Notes under the pieces: generated by a model
What the model was told of the DNA's origin: nothing
Seen by the model: only the letters and a program-made list of their open reading frames with translations
Database searches by the model: none
Source: Winogradskyella bathintestinalis
GTDB lineage: Bacteria > Bacteroidota > Bacteroidia > Flavobacteriales > Flavobacteriaceae
Assembly (NCBI RefSeq): GCF_030407435.1
Contig: NZ_JASDDK010000006.1
Location: 62,001 to 126,000 of the forward strand
Length of the DNA stretch: 64,000 bases
Direction of reading: 5' to 3'
Shown here: positions 16,743-25,562 of the stretch, piece by piece
How positions within the stretch are numbered: position 1 is the stretch's first letter
How the letters are laid out: each line of letters opens with the position of its first letter
Translations under genes and position numbers: made by a program

Positions 16743-18653
16743 TTAAGCTGTCGTTAAAACGATTTTACTTTTATCGTGTTTTACAATTTGCTTTCTAAAG
16801 TTTCTGAAAGCTTTATAATCCTCTTTTTCATAAATTCCTTTATTGAGAATATAGGTTCTAGAGTATTTCAATTTATTACCATCTAAGGCTTCAATTTTAA
16901 AACTATAACTCCCAAACTTCGTTTCAATATTCTTAGATTCTGTCATTGCTTCCACCTTAAGACCTTCGGGCAGTTGAATAACAAATTCGTCTGTATCTTT
17001 GAATGAACGGTCGATTTTAAACTCTAATTTTCGATCTGAATATCTCGGCGGAATATAAGTGACTTTATTAAACATATTTGGCTGAAAAATAAGTCGAGTT
17101 CCACTTTTTGATGCAAAATTTTCTGCCGTTAACGTTACATTTTCACTGTAAATTATATCCTCTTTATTATTAGAAATAGCGATGTTATTTACACTTAAGT
17201 TATTAATGTAATCCCAATATTCTTTATAATGTAATTGTTGATCTCTTTCGGTTTGGCTCTCAATACCTTCATGACTATTATATTGATAACCAGTAGAAAC
17301 AATGGTAACCTCAGCGGTAAAACCTCCTGAAGCATCCATAGCGATATTCGCCGTAGTTTTTTGAACACTATCATCGGCTTTATAAACCGTTGTATGCACT
17401 ATTTCGCCACCATCTGGTTTAATTAATAACACATCTCTATCGTCAGTGAAACCAGCCGTAAACCCAAAAGGATTGGTTTGACTTGTACATTCTAGAAATA
17501 TATAATCCTCTTCATTGGGTATCGCAAGAATGACATGATTGGTCTGTCCTTGAAAAGACACAAAATCTTTGTCTACATCTCTAAGCTCTCTAGAACCAAA
17601 TAATCTGGTGTAATAAGATTCTACACCTACATTTTCTAACAATGCTTTAGTATAGTTTGACAATCCTTTACAATCTCCATATTTCACCTCATCTACAGTT
17701 AATGCATCAATAGGTTGCATACCTCCAATACCTTCTTGTACGCTTATATACCGTGTATTTTTTTGCACATAATTATAAATTATTTTTGCCTTTTCAATAG
17801 GATTATCAACACCTTTTACAAGATTTTGCGCTAAAGTTTTTGTCTTTTCGGATAATTCTAATTTGTCCTTTAACATATTTTCGTGCATCCAAAGTCCTTG
17901 ACTTTTCCAATCCCCATTTCTCCCTTCCACGCCATTAATCTTAAATTTATCTAAAGCCATACTCAGTCTTGGCGCTATTAAGAAAAACTTTGGACTATAA
18001 GCTTCGTATTCAATTGGTGGTAAATTTTCGGCTTTATAATAATTTTCTGATATCTTTTTAATATTGGAATTTTCAAAATGCTGCTCTTTAAAATGTAGTT
18101 GCTCACCCAAATTGTTTTCTATCTTCAATTCTGAAAATTGTACTGAGATATAATAACCATCTATGGGCATCCAATGTGGTAAATACGACGTGTTTTTATG
18201 ATGCACTTCAGATTCAAATTCAATAGTAAACGGATATTTTAATGGGATATAATCATAATACATTACTCTATCATCGGAATATAATGTACCACCACTAACG
18301 GCACTTTCATCTGTAAAATCGGATTTTCTGATCTTTTTAATTTCTTCGCCAATGGCATCAAAAATTTTAACTTCAATATGCTTAATTTTTATGTCTTCAT
18401 TGTAGTGTGCGTAAGACTTGGCATGCCTAAGTCCTCCCTTACCATAAACGGTAACAATTCGCTTGGTTTTAATAACCATGTCGTCATAATCATTAATGGT
18501 TATTAGTTTGCTCGCGTGCCTTACAACAGCGTTGGTATTCGCTTTTAATTCTACAGGAACTAATAAAGAATTGTATACGGCTTCTGTTTGCGAAAAACTA
18601 AAAATGGTAGTTAAAATAAATATATGGAGTAGCGTAAATTTTAATTGAGGCAT
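16743..18653 (-). CDS. DUF3857 / transglutaminase-like secreted protein with intact GDCK motif
   Basis: A 636-residue exported protein, paralogue of the next gene at 14742. Signal peptide about 1-22 (LKFTLLHIFILTTIFSFSQ), DUF3857 region about 50-245 (DIKIKHIEVKIFDAIGEEI, YDYIPLKYPFTIEFESEV), then a transglutaminase-like core with YVQKNTRYISVQEGIGG, the cysteine motif VKYGDCKGLSNYTKALLENVG, the His-containing TNHVILAIPN and the Asp/Glu-type LECTSQTNPFG. Unlike its neighbour it keeps the Cys and His of the catalytic triad, so it could be active. It is the first gene of a leftward run (16743, 14742, MazG, aroA). Substrate unknown. Confidence 0.84.
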   Translation of the reverse strand: MPQLKFTLLHIFILTTIFSFSQTEAVYNSLLVPVELKANTNAVVRHASKLITINDYDDMVIKTKRIVTVYGKGGLRHAKSYAHYNEDIKIKHIEVKIFDAIGEEIKKIRKSDFTDESAVSGGTLYSDDRVMYYDYIPLKYPFTIEFESEVHHKNTSYLPHWMPIDGYYISVQFSELKIENNLGEQLHFKEQHFENSNIKKISENYYKAENLPPIEYEAYSPKFFLIAPRLSMALDKFKINGVEGRNGDWKSQGLWMHENMLKDKLELSEKTKTLAQNLVKGVDNPIEKAKIIYNYVQKNTRYISVQEGIGGMQPIDALTVDEVKYGDCKGLSNYTKALLENVGVESYYTRLFGSRELRDVDKDFVSFQGQTNHVILAIPNEEDYIFLECTSQTNPFGFTAGFTDDRDVLLIKPDGGEIVHTTVYKADDSVQKTTANIAMDASGGFTAEVTIVSTGYQYNSHEGIESQTERDQQLHYKEYWDYINNLSVNNIAISNNKEDIIYSENVTLTAENFASKSGTRLIFQPNMFNKVTYIPPRYSDRKLEFKIDRSFKDTDEFVIQLPEGLKVEAMTESKNIETKFGSYSFKIEALDGNKLKYSRTYILNKGIYEKEDYKAFRNFRKQIVKHDKSKIVLTTA

Positions 18654-19073
18654 AGACGCGGTTAGTTTGGTTAGGTTTTACAATATAATAAGTAAATTCT
18701 TTTATTCAAACGTTTGCGATCATATAATGCTAGTAATTAGACTATTTTCGATAAACGGTTTAGTGAAATATAATATTTGGTTTAGAATCTATTGACTTCA
18801 ATTAAAGAACTAATTTTAATAAAATGAGATAAGGAATCAAAGTAAGTGAAATGTTAATTGACTCGACAACATCGAATTTACAATAGAAGAGAATTTTAAA
18901 ATGTCGATAGCAGTGGAACTTTTGCTGAATAATTCACAGTGAATGTTAAGAACAATGCTCCCCTACTTCCATTATTACAGCGAATTGATCGCTACTAAAA
19001 TTGTAGTCTACAAGTCTTTATCATTAATCAGGTGTAATGCTGAAACCTTGACTCTATGAGAAAACTAAAGTTA
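18654..19073. other. Non-coding stretch, nothing recognised
   Basis: The 420 bases between the DUF3857 gene and dtd hold no open frame of useful length on either strand and no hairpin that looks like a terminator or known RNA. Fragmented frames leave open that it is an old dead gene, but I could not match any segment to a family. Confidence 0.5.
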
Positions 19074-19526
19074 TTATGCTTTATTTTTGGAATCGATAAT
19101 TATAGTTACTGGACCATCATTTATTAAATGCACCTTCATATCGGCTCCAAACTTACCTGTCTGAATAGTTTTATCCAAAGCGTCTTGAAGTGTTTTAATA
19201 AAACTATCATACAATGGAATTGCAATGTCAGGCTTGGCTGCTTTTATATAACTTGGGCGGTTACCTTTTTTAGTACTGGCATGAAGCGTAAATTGGCTCA
19301 CTAGAATAACATCACCATCAAAAGTTTTTAATGAATTATTCATTACACCATTCTCATCAGAAAAAATGCGAAGATTAGTTATTTTATTGCAAAGCCAATC
19401 GATGTCTTCTTGACGGTCTTCATCTACAATTCCGAGAAAAACAAGCAGTCCTTTTTGTATAGAGGCTACTTCTATCTCATTAATAACAACAGAAGCTTCG
19501 GTAACTCTTTGTATGACTACTTTCAT
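19074..19526 (-). CDS. dtd: D-aminoacyl-tRNA deacylase
   Basis: Hydrolyses D-aminoacyl-tRNAs (and Gly-tRNA(Ala)), protecting translation from wrong or mirror-image amino acids. The 150-residue protein carries both family motifs: the SQFTL stretch (ILVSQFTLHASTKKGNRPSY) and the C-terminal Gly-cisPro motif (NDGPVTIII). Length and ATG start MKVVIQRVTEASV are standard. It follows rsgA on the minus strand with about 100 bases between them and is probably in the same transcription unit. Confidence 0.96.
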   Translation of the reverse strand: MKVVIQRVTEASVVINEIEVASIQKGLLVFLGIVDEDRQEDIDWLCNKITNLRIFSDENGVMNNSLKTFDGDVILVSQFTLHASTKKGNRPSYIKAAKPDIAIPLYDSFIKTLQDALDKTIQTGKFGADMKVHLINDGPVTIIIDSKNKA

Positions 19527-19628
19527 GGTAACTTCATTAACCCTATTTATTAAATAATCTACAATCTTCTTGAAGATTGCTGTGCCACTAATTAAAGAAT
19601 CATTCAGCAGCTAATTAATCTCCAAAGT

Positions 19629-20579
19629 TTAGACTTCCTCCCAATTATCGGTACGGTAATGCTCATCTTCACCTTCTAAAATCTGTACATAACTTTTATA
19701 TCTTGAATAAGACACCTCATCAGCTTCTAAAGCATCTTTAACCGCACATTTTGGCTCATTTAAATGGATACAGTTGTTAAACTTGCAATCTTGCTTTAAT
19801 GCAAAAAATTCAGGAAAATAATCGCCTACTTCTTCGCGTTCCATATCTACGACACCAAATCCTTTAATTCCTGGTGTATCAATAATTTTCGCATCAAAAC
19901 TTAGGTCAAACATTTCAGCAAAAGTAGTAGTGTGTTGTCCTTGACTATGTTGTGTAGAAATTGCTTTTGTTTTCAGGTCTAATGAAGGCTCTATAGCATT
20001 CACAAGAGTAGATTTCCCTACACCAGAGTGACCAGCAAACATACTTACTTTGCCTTCCATAAGTGTTTTTACTTTATCAATATTCTTACCAGTAGCTGCA
20101 GAAATCTCCAGACATTCATATCCAATATTTCGATATATACTTGCCAAATACTTCACTTCTAACAATGTATTTTCATCATAAGTATCAATTTTATTAAACA
20201 ATAAAACTGATGTGATAGAATACGCTTCAGCAGTTACCAAAAACCGATCAATAAACGTGGCAAATGTCGGCGGATTATCAATGGTTATTAATAAAAATAC
20301 TACATCAATATTAGAGGCAATGATATGCGTTTGTTTAGAAAGGTTTACCGATTTACGAACAATATAGTTTTTGCGCTCTTCAATGCGGTTAATGACTCCG
20401 GTTTCGGTATTGTTTTTAGTTTCTAGTTGAAACTCTACACTATCACCAACAGCAATTGGGTTGGTACTTTTAATACCATCTAATCGAAAACGGCCTTTAA
20501 TTCTGCATTCGTAGAATTTCCCGTTCAGTGTTTTTACGGTGTACCAACTCCCTGTGGATTTATATACGGTTCCTGTCAT
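19629..20579 (-). CDS. rsgA: Ribosome small-subunit-dependent GTPase A
   Basis: Circularly permuted GTPase that checks late 30S subunit maturation. In the 316-residue protein an N-terminal OB fold (about 1-70) is followed by the G domain in permuted order: NKID (129-132, G4) precedes GHSGVGKS (183-190, G1) and DTPGIKGF (G3). The C-terminal zinc finger has C265, C270, H272 and C278. All key residues are present. It starts 79 bases from the divergent gene at 20659. Confidence 0.96.
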   Translation of the reverse strand: MTGTVYKSTGSWYTVKTLNGKFYECRIKGRFRLDGIKSTNPIAVGDSVEFQLETKNNTETGVINRIEERKNYIVRKSVNLSKQTHIIASNIDVVFLLITIDNPPTFATFIDRFLVTAEAYSITSVLLFNKIDTYDENTLLEVKYLASIYRNIGYECLEISAATGKNIDKVKTLMEGKVSMFAGHSGVGKSTLVNAIEPSLDLKTKAISTQHSQGQHTTTFAEMFDLSFDAKIIDTPGIKGFGVVDMEREEVGDYFPEFFALKQDCKFNNCIHLNEPKCAVKDALEADEVSYSRYKSYVQILEGEDEHYRTDNWEEV

Positions 20580-20658
20580 GATTATCTATTATAACAAAGA
20601 AACGGTTTTAAAATATAAAAAATACATAATTTAGTGCTTTAAACTTAAAACTTTATTT

Positions 20659-21132
20659 ATGAAAAAAACTACTTTACTGATTGGATTAATTATTACAGGC
20701 TTTATTTCCTTCTCATTCGTTCAAGAGGAAAACTCCGTACCACAAGTGGAATACAAGGTTATTACCAGCATAGAATCTATTGTTTCTAGTGGGCTAGGAC
20801 GATCACGTTTAATACAATCTAATATCGATCGAAATTACAAAGATTTTACATCTGGACAAACTGAAGAGGATAATGGAAGAAACAAATCTAAGCGTGGTGA
20901 TATCCGTGTTAAAGATTTTGAGGAAACTAAATTATTAAACTTTTATAATATTGGTGGTATCCGTTTTCAAAATATTGTGGCTAATGATGCCGTTGTAAGT
21001 TCTAAACTTACCGCCATGGCACAAGAAGGTTGGGAACTTATGTTTATAAATAGCGCGGTAGAAAGCGACAGTGGTAAAGGCGATGGCCAAGGTATATTTG
21101 TAACGCGATATACATTTAAACGGGTACAATAA
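20659..21132 (+). CDS. Exported DUF4177-like protein
   Basis: A 157-residue protein with a signal sequence at about 1-21 (KKTTLLIGLIITGFISFSF). After a charged middle the C-terminal half has LTAMAQEGWELMFINSAV followed by an FVTRYTFKR strand, which is the pattern of DUF4177 (N-x-x-G-x-x-GWEL-x-x-(V/I), then a final beta strand). Function unknown. It is a single-gene unit on the plus strand, divergent from rsgA and convergent with the DAHP synthase gene, with a shared terminator between them. Confidence 0.65.
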   Translation: MKKTTLLIGLIITGFISFSFVQEENSVPQVEYKVITSIESIVSSGLGRSRLIQSNIDRNYKDFTSGQTEEDNGRNKSKRGDIRVKDFEETKLLNFYNIGGIRFQNIVANDAVVSSKLTAMAQEGWELMFINSAVESDSGKGDGQGIFVTRYTFKRVQ

Positions 21133-21140
21133 TTATATTA

Positions 21141-21173
21141 AAAAAGGTTCGCTAATTGCGAACCTTTTTTTTT
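21141..21173. terminator. Bidirectional intrinsic terminator
   Basis: AAAAAGGTTCGC, a five-base loop, then GCGAACCTTTTT and more T (perfect 12-bp stem). It separates the convergent DUF4177-like gene and the aromatic amino-acid operon, and is the end of that operon. Confidence 0.9.
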
Positions 21174-21187
21174 AAACCGTTAAATTC

Positions 21188-22270
21188 TTAATTATTGATA
21201 ATTTTCTCTTGATGATTAATAGATTCTTGGTGAATAGCTTTAAACACTCTAAGAATAAATTCTTCACTTAAATTTTTCTCATCTCCTTGAAGTATCATTT
21301 TACCTAAAATCTCATTCCATCGCTTAGACTGCAAAACGGCTACATTGTGTTCCTTCTTTAATTTACCTATATCGTCTGCAATATTCATACGTTTTCCCAT
21401 CATCTCAATTAATTGATGGTCAACCACGTCTATCTGAGTCCTCAATGTATTAATCTTGTTTTTAAAGGCTACATCATCACCTACCTCTTTTCTGATTTTT
21501 AAATCTTCGGTATATTTTATTAATTCCGTAGGTGTTATTTGTTGAGCGGCATCGCTCCATGCGTTTTCAGGATCGTGATGTGTTTCAACCATTAGACCAT
21601 CGTAGTTTAAGTCTAATGCAGTCTGACAAAGATCAAAAATAATATCACGACGACCTGCAATGTGAGAAGGATCTAGAAGTAATGGTAAATCCGGAAAACG
21701 GTTTTGCAAGTCGACCGCCAATTGCCATTCTGGATTATTTCTATAACGTGTTTTTTCGTAAGTTGAAAATCCTCTATGTATAACCCCTAAATTTTTAATA
21801 TCATTGGTATAAAAACGTTCAACAGCTCCTAACCATAAAGATAAATCTGGATTCACCGGGTTTTTAATCAGCACCGGTTTGTCCGTCCCTTTTAAGGCAT
21901 CGGCAATTTCTTGAACTATAAATGGGCTCACTGTAGTTCTGGCACCAATCCACAGAATATCAACATCATGTTTTAAGGCTAATTCCACATGATTGGCATT
22001 GGCAACCTCCGTGGTAATTTTCATACCAGTTTCTTGCTTTGCTTTTTGTAACCATTTTAAACCAAGTGCTCCTACTCCTTCAAAATTTCCTGGTCGCGTT
22101 CTAGGTTTCCAAATACCTGCTCTAAAAACTGTGGCATCACTATCCTTTAACTGATGTGCTATTTTTAACACTTGATCTTCTGTTTCGGCGCTACAAGGTC
22201 CGGCAATAACTAGTGGATGATCTAAATTGTAGGCGTCTAACCAATTTCTTAATTCTTTCTTGTTTTCCAT
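21188..22270 (-). CDS. Bifunctional DAHP synthase / type II chorismate mutase
   Basis: A 360-residue fusion. Residues about 1-265 form a DAHP synthase of the KDO8P-like aldolase type (VIAGPCSAETEDQ, FRAGIWKPRTRPGNFEGVG, LWIGARTT, LIKNPVNPD, LLLDPSHIAGRRD), which condenses PEP and erythrose-4-phosphate to open the shikimate pathway. Residues about 275-355 form an AroQ-type chorismate mutase (LRTQIDVVDHQLIEMMGKRM, IGKLKKEHNVAVLQSKRW). The fusion places the first step and the committed Phe/Tyr step on one chain, which often allows feedback through the mutase domain. It is the last gene of the operon, 65 bases after tyrA. Confidence 0.95.
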   Translation of the reverse strand: MENKKELRNWLDAYNLDHPLVIAGPCSAETEDQVLKIAHQLKDSDATVFRAGIWKPRTRPGNFEGVGALGLKWLQKAKQETGMKITTEVANANHVELALKHDVDILWIGARTTVSPFIVQEIADALKGTDKPVLIKNPVNPDLSLWLGAVERFYTNDIKNLGVIHRGFSTYEKTRYRNNPEWQLAVDLQNRFPDLPLLLDPSHIAGRRDIIFDLCQTALDLNYDGLMVETHHDPENAWSDAAQQITPTELIKYTEDLKIRKEVGDDVAFKNKINTLRTQIDVVDHQLIEMMGKRMNIADDIGKLKKEHNVAVLQSKRWNEILGKMILQGDEKNLSEEFILRVFKAIHQESINHQEKIINN

Positions 22271-22335
22271 TTTGCAAATATTCTAATCTGTTTTTAATTT
22301 ATATACAAGGTTTTAGTAACCCTGCGGAATACTTA

Positions 22336-23187
22336 TTATTGTATTCCGTTTAATATATCTTTTATATGATTGGTGTCTTTCATTTCGTTATAAACTGCGT
22401 CAAAATCCTCCTTTTCCATTAATGTCTTAAAATGTTTTAAATTAGAAATATACTCATCTAACGTTTCAATAACATTTGTTTTATTCTGTTGAAAAATAGG
22501 CGCCCACATGGCCGGTGAACTTTTTGCTAAACGTACTGTACTTTCGAATCCACTGCCCGCCATATCAAAAATATCGCGTTCATTTTTTTCTTTATTAATA
22601 ACCGTTTTCCCCAACATAAAAGCACTGATATGAGATAAATGAGATACATAAGCAATATGCTTATCGTGTGCTTTAGGATTCATATAGCGAATACGCATAC
22701 CTAAATCCGAAAACAACTTTAGCGCTTTTTCCTGAAGTTTAAATGCAGTTTCTTCAACTTCACATATTATATTCGTTTTATTTCTATACAAATTACGAAG
22801 TGCGGCTTTAGGACCAGAATACTCCGTACCAGCAATTGGATGTGCTGCCAGATAGTTACGACGCTTTGGATGATTTTTCACCGCAACACAAATGTTTTCT
22901 TTGGTTGAACCGGCATCAAACACTATTGTCTCATCTGAAATATGATCTAAAACCCGAGGCAAAACACTTAAGGTGGCATCCACAGGAATTGCCAGAATAA
23001 CCAAATCCGCTTTCTTTAAATCCTCAAAATTAGATTTTTGATCGATAAGTTTTAAACTTATAGCCTCATCTAAGTGCGTGTCGTTTTTATCTATACCATG
23101 AATGGTGCATTCTGGATATAGTTCCTTAATATCTAATGCGAAACTTCCACCAATTAACCCAACTCCTATAATAAATATGTTATTCAC
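22336..23187 (-). CDS. tyrA: Prephenate dehydrogenase
   Basis: NAD(P)-dependent oxidative decarboxylation of prephenate to 4-hydroxyphenylpyruvate. The 283-residue protein begins with the dinucleotide fold motif IIGVGLIGGSFALDIKE and has the prephenate-binding segments AAHPIAGTEYSGP (catalytic His region), HDKHIAYVSHLSHISAFMLG and the AGSGFESTVRLAKSSPAMW stretch. It is monofunctional: no chorismate mutase part and no ACT domain. It is 72 bases downstream of the aminotransferase gene in the same leftward operon. Confidence 0.94.
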   Translation of the reverse strand: MNNIFIIGVGLIGGSFALDIKELYPECTIHGIDKNDTHLDEAISLKLIDQKSNFEDLKKADLVILAIPVDATLSVLPRVLDHISDETIVFDAGSTKENICVAVKNHPKRRNYLAAHPIAGTEYSGPKAALRNLYRNKTNIICEVEETAFKLQEKALKLFSDLGMRIRYMNPKAHDKHIAYVSHLSHISAFMLGKTVINKEKNERDIFDMAGSGFESTVRLAKSSPAMWAPIFQQNKTNVIETLDEYISNLKHFKTLMEKEDFDAVYNEMKDTNHIKDILNGIQ

Positions 23188-23259
23188 TTTATTTTTTGCT
23201 TCTTAATTTATGCATTATAATTCGTTTACTCACTCCACGAGACTATGCTTATAATTTTT

Positions 23260-24402
23260 TTAAATTCGAGCTATAGCTTCTTTTATAACTTCAACATCTG
23301 CACATAATGAAAATCGCACATATCCTTCTCCATTACTACCAAATACAGTTCCGGGTGTTATAAAAATAGAGTATTCTTTTAGTACCATATCGGTAAATTC
23401 TTCTGATTTATATTGCGTTGGTAATTTTGCCCAAACAAATAATCCGGTGGCATTTCTGTAATAGGTACACTTTAGTTTTTTTGCCAATTCCCAAATTAGT
23501 TTTTGGCGTTTTTGGTACACACTATTTAAACTTTGAAACCAAATGTCTGAACATTTTAAGGCTTCAATGGCTCCTTTTTGTATACCGTAAAACATTCCGG
23601 AATCCATATTGCTCTTTACTCGTAAAACCGCACTAACAAAATCGTAATTACCCACTAACGTCCCAACACGCCAACCAGCCATATTAAAAGTCTTACTTAA
23701 AGAGTTTAACTCTAGGCAAACTTCTTTGGCATTTTTATATCTTAAAATACTAATTGGCTTTTTATTTAATACAAAACTGTACGGATTGTCATTAACAATT
23801 AATATATCGTGTCGTTTTCCAAAAGCAATCACTTTATCATAAAACTTATTGTCGGCATTTCTTCCTGTTGGCATATGCGGATAATTAATCCACATAATTT
23901 TTACACGTTCTAAATTCATACGTTCTAAAGCCCTAAAATCTGGTAGCCAATTACGACTTTCCTTTAGGTCATAATACAGCGGTTTAGCTTCTAACAATTT
24001 TGCTACAGAGGCGTATGTTGGATATCCCGGATTTGGTACTAAGACTTTATCACCCTTATTTAAAAAAGCCATAGAAATATGCATAATCCCTTCTTTGCTT
24101 CCCATTAACGGTAGCACTTCTGTTTGAGAACTTAGATCTACATTATAATGTCTTTTATAGAAATTTGAAATTTCCTCTCTAAATTCTGGCAACCCTTGAT
24201 AACTTTGATATTGGTGCGCTTTTTCGTCTAACAAGCAATCTTGAAGTTTCATTGAAGCTTTAATGGGTGGCTCTAAATCTGGACTTCCAATTCCTAAATT
24301 AATTATCGGCTTACCTTGAGCTTTTAATAGCGCCACTTCTCTCAATTTTTTAGAAAAGTAGTATTCTTCAACCTCTTGTAATCGTTTGGCAACTTCAATC
24401 AT
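23260..24402 (-). CDS. Class I/II aminotransferase, probably aromatic or prephenate aminotransferase
   Basis: PLP fold-type I aminotransferase of 380 residues. Visible are the INLGIGSPDLEPP substrate loop, the NPGYPTY segment, NDNPYSF, and the PLP lysine in NSLSKTFNMAGWRVG (K237). Its place between pheA (4-base overlap with the pheA end) and tyrA argues that it makes Phe and Tyr from phenylpyruvate and 4-hydroxyphenylpyruvate, or arogenate from prephenate. Sequence alone would also fit alanine, aspartate or LL-diaminopimelate aminotransferases of the same fold, so specificity is inferred from the operon. Confidence 0.88.
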   Translation of the reverse strand: MIEVAKRLQEVEEYYFSKKLREVALLKAQGKPIINLGIGSPDLEPPIKASMKLQDCLLDEKAHQYQSYQGLPEFREEISNFYKRHYNVDLSSQTEVLPLMGSKEGIMHISMAFLNKGDKVLVPNPGYPTYASVAKLLEAKPLYYDLKESRNWLPDFRALERMNLERVKIMWINYPHMPTGRNADNKFYDKVIAFGKRHDILIVNDNPYSFVLNKKPISILRYKNAKEVCLELNSLSKTFNMAGWRVGTLVGNYDFVSAVLRVKSNMDSGMFYGIQKGAIEALKCSDIWFQSLNSVYQKRQKLIWELAKKLKCTYYRNATGLFVWAKLPTQYKSEEFTDMVLKEYSIFITPGTVFGSNGEGYVRFSLCADVEVIKEAIARI

Positions 24403-25232
24403 TGTCTCGCATTTTTATATTCTCCCAATACCTTAAAATTTTCCGCCATTAAGTTTAAAATTGATTTTGCTTTTTCAAAATCTTTATAACTTTCAAACGT
24501 AACATCTACAAAAAAGGCATATTTCCATGGTGTTTCAATTTTGGGTAAGGATTGTATTTTGGTTAAGTTAAGCTTACAATCGCTCAGCACATTTAATAGG
24601 GCTGCTAAACTTCCACGCTTATGCTGCAATTCAAATTTTAGTGAGGCTTTATTATTTGTATTAAGATTTTGTTGTTCATTCTCGCGTTGTACAATAACAA
24701 AGCGTGTTTCGTTATGTTTTATCGTTTGAATACTTTCTGCCAATATCTCTAGATCATATAATTCTGCTGCATTTTCACTAGCAATAGCAGCAATACCTTT
24801 AATGTTTTTATCAGAAATTTGCTTGGCAACATCGGCAGTATCTTTGGCTTCAACCAATTTAATATGTGGGTAATTCTTGAAAAACGCTTTGCATTGTAAC
24901 AAAGCCATAGGATGAGAATGTACCTCTTTGATATCCGTAATAGATTGATTGGCCAGCGCCATTAAATTATGTTGAATATCTAAATAATGTTCTCCAACTA
25001 TTAATAAATTATGCCTATCAATAAGCGCATAATTAGGAATAATAGAACCTGCTATAGAATTTTCTAAAGCCATTACAATAAAGTCGGTATCACCATTTAA
25101 CAAACTATCTACAGTACTATCAAACGTCATGCATTCTACAACATCCGTCTGTGTTTTGAAGTAGCGTTGAGCCACTTCGTGGTGAAATGAGCCTTTAATG
25201 CCTTGTATTGCTATTGGTTTTTTCAAATTCAA
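24399..25232 (-). CDS. pheA: Prephenate dehydratase with ACT domain
   Basis: Converts prephenate to phenylpyruvate. The 277-residue protein has the catalytic periplasmic-binding-like fold (about 1-180; KGSFHHEVAQRYF, VMALENSIAGSI, HSHPMALLQC and the catalytic TRF in HNETRFVIVQ) and a C-terminal ACT domain (about 195-272; LQHKRGSLAALLNVLSDCKLNLTKIQSLP) for Phe feedback. The usual ESRP signature of the ACT domain reads QSLP here, so Phe inhibition may be altered. First gene of the operon, preceded by a leader peptide and attenuator at 25292-25411. Confidence 0.94.
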   Translation of the reverse strand: MNLKKPIAIQGIKGSFHHEVAQRYFKTQTDVVECMTFDSTVDSLLNGDTDFIVMALENSIAGSIIPNYALIDRHNLLIVGEHYLDIQHNLMALANQSITDIKEVHSHPMALLQCKAFFKNYPHIKLVEAKDTADVAKQISDKNIKGIAAIASENAAELYDLEILAESIQTIKHNETRFVIVQRENEQQNLNTNNKASLKFELQHKRGSLAALLNVLSDCKLNLTKIQSLPKIETPWKYAFFVDVTFESYKDFEKAKSILNLMAENFKVLGEYKNARQ

Positions 25233-25291
25233 TATTTTTTTTTAAATCCTGTTAAGAATTCAACGTTCTTACCACTTTAAAAAATGGGAAT

Positions 25292-25320
25292 AAAAAAAGT
25301 CTCGATTAAATCGAGACTTT
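25292..25320 (-). terminator. Attenuator terminator in the pheA leader
   Basis: On the minus strand AAAGTCTCGA (25311-25320), loop TTTAA, TCGAGACTTT (25296-25305), then a run of T. The stem is perfect over 10 bp and lies about 60 bases in front of the pheA ATG, so it stops transcription before the operon rather than after a gene. The 5' arm (GTCTCG) is also complementary to CGAGAC at 25350-25355, just past the leader-peptide stop, giving mutually exclusive terminator and antiterminator forms. Confidence 0.85.
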
Positions 25321-25349
25321 AAAATTTTATTTATAATAAAACATACACT

Positions 25350-25355
25350 GTCTCG
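25350..25355 (-). promoter_or_regulatory. Antiterminator segment of the pheA attenuator
   Basis: CGAGAC on the minus strand starts five bases after the leader-peptide stop codon and is complementary to GTCTCG in the 5' arm of the terminator. A ribosome at the stop codon would cover it, and one stalled on the Phe/Tyr codons would leave it free. The AT hairpin TTTTATT/AATAAAA between the two segments could help bring them together. Confidence 0.7.
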
Positions 25356-25360
25356 TTCCT

Positions 25361-25411
25361 TTAGCTAAAAAAGAAATAAAACCAGTTATAATATGTTTTA
25401 GAAATATTCAT
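25361..25411 (-). CDS. Aromatic leader peptide of the pheA operon (16 aa)
   Basis: Reading from ATG 25411 gives MNISKTYYNWFYFFFS and a TAA stop: four Phe, three Tyr and one Trp in 16 residues, half of the peptide, packed in the last ten codons. The four genes downstream make Phe and Tyr. Codon content, the position about 180 bases before pheA, and the terminator/antiterminator pair that follows fit ribosome-mediated attenuation as known for enterobacterial phe, trp and his leaders. Scarce charged tRNA-Phe or tRNA-Tyr would stall the ribosome and free the antiterminator. The coding reading is direct from sequence; the mechanism is inference. Confidence 0.82.
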   Translation of the reverse strand: MNISKTYYNWFYFFFS

Positions 25412-25537
25412 GTTTGTAAATATTAGGCTAATGTAATTATTATTTTTACAAATCAAAATTGTTGAATTGTTTTTTTATAGTTTATTCTGAAGTTTTAAAG
25501 AATTAACAAAAAAAACAGTTCAATATTCGGAATTAAC

Positions 25538-25545
25538 TATTTTTG
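25538..25545 (+). promoter_or_regulatory. -7 promoter box of gldA
   Basis: TATTTTTG matches the Bacteroidetes -7 consensus TAnnTTTG exactly, 17 bases before the gldA ATG, so the 5' untranslated region would be very short. A clear -33 TTTG at normal spacing is not seen. Confidence 0.55.
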
Positions 25546-25562
25546 AATAAATTTTTATCTAT

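Noticed and set aside
25296..25320. Hairpin upstream of pheA as an ordinary terminator of gldA or of an upstream gene
   Set aside because: gldA starts at 25563 and runs the other way, and no leftward gene other than the leader peptide precedes the hairpin; it can only act on the pheA transcript.
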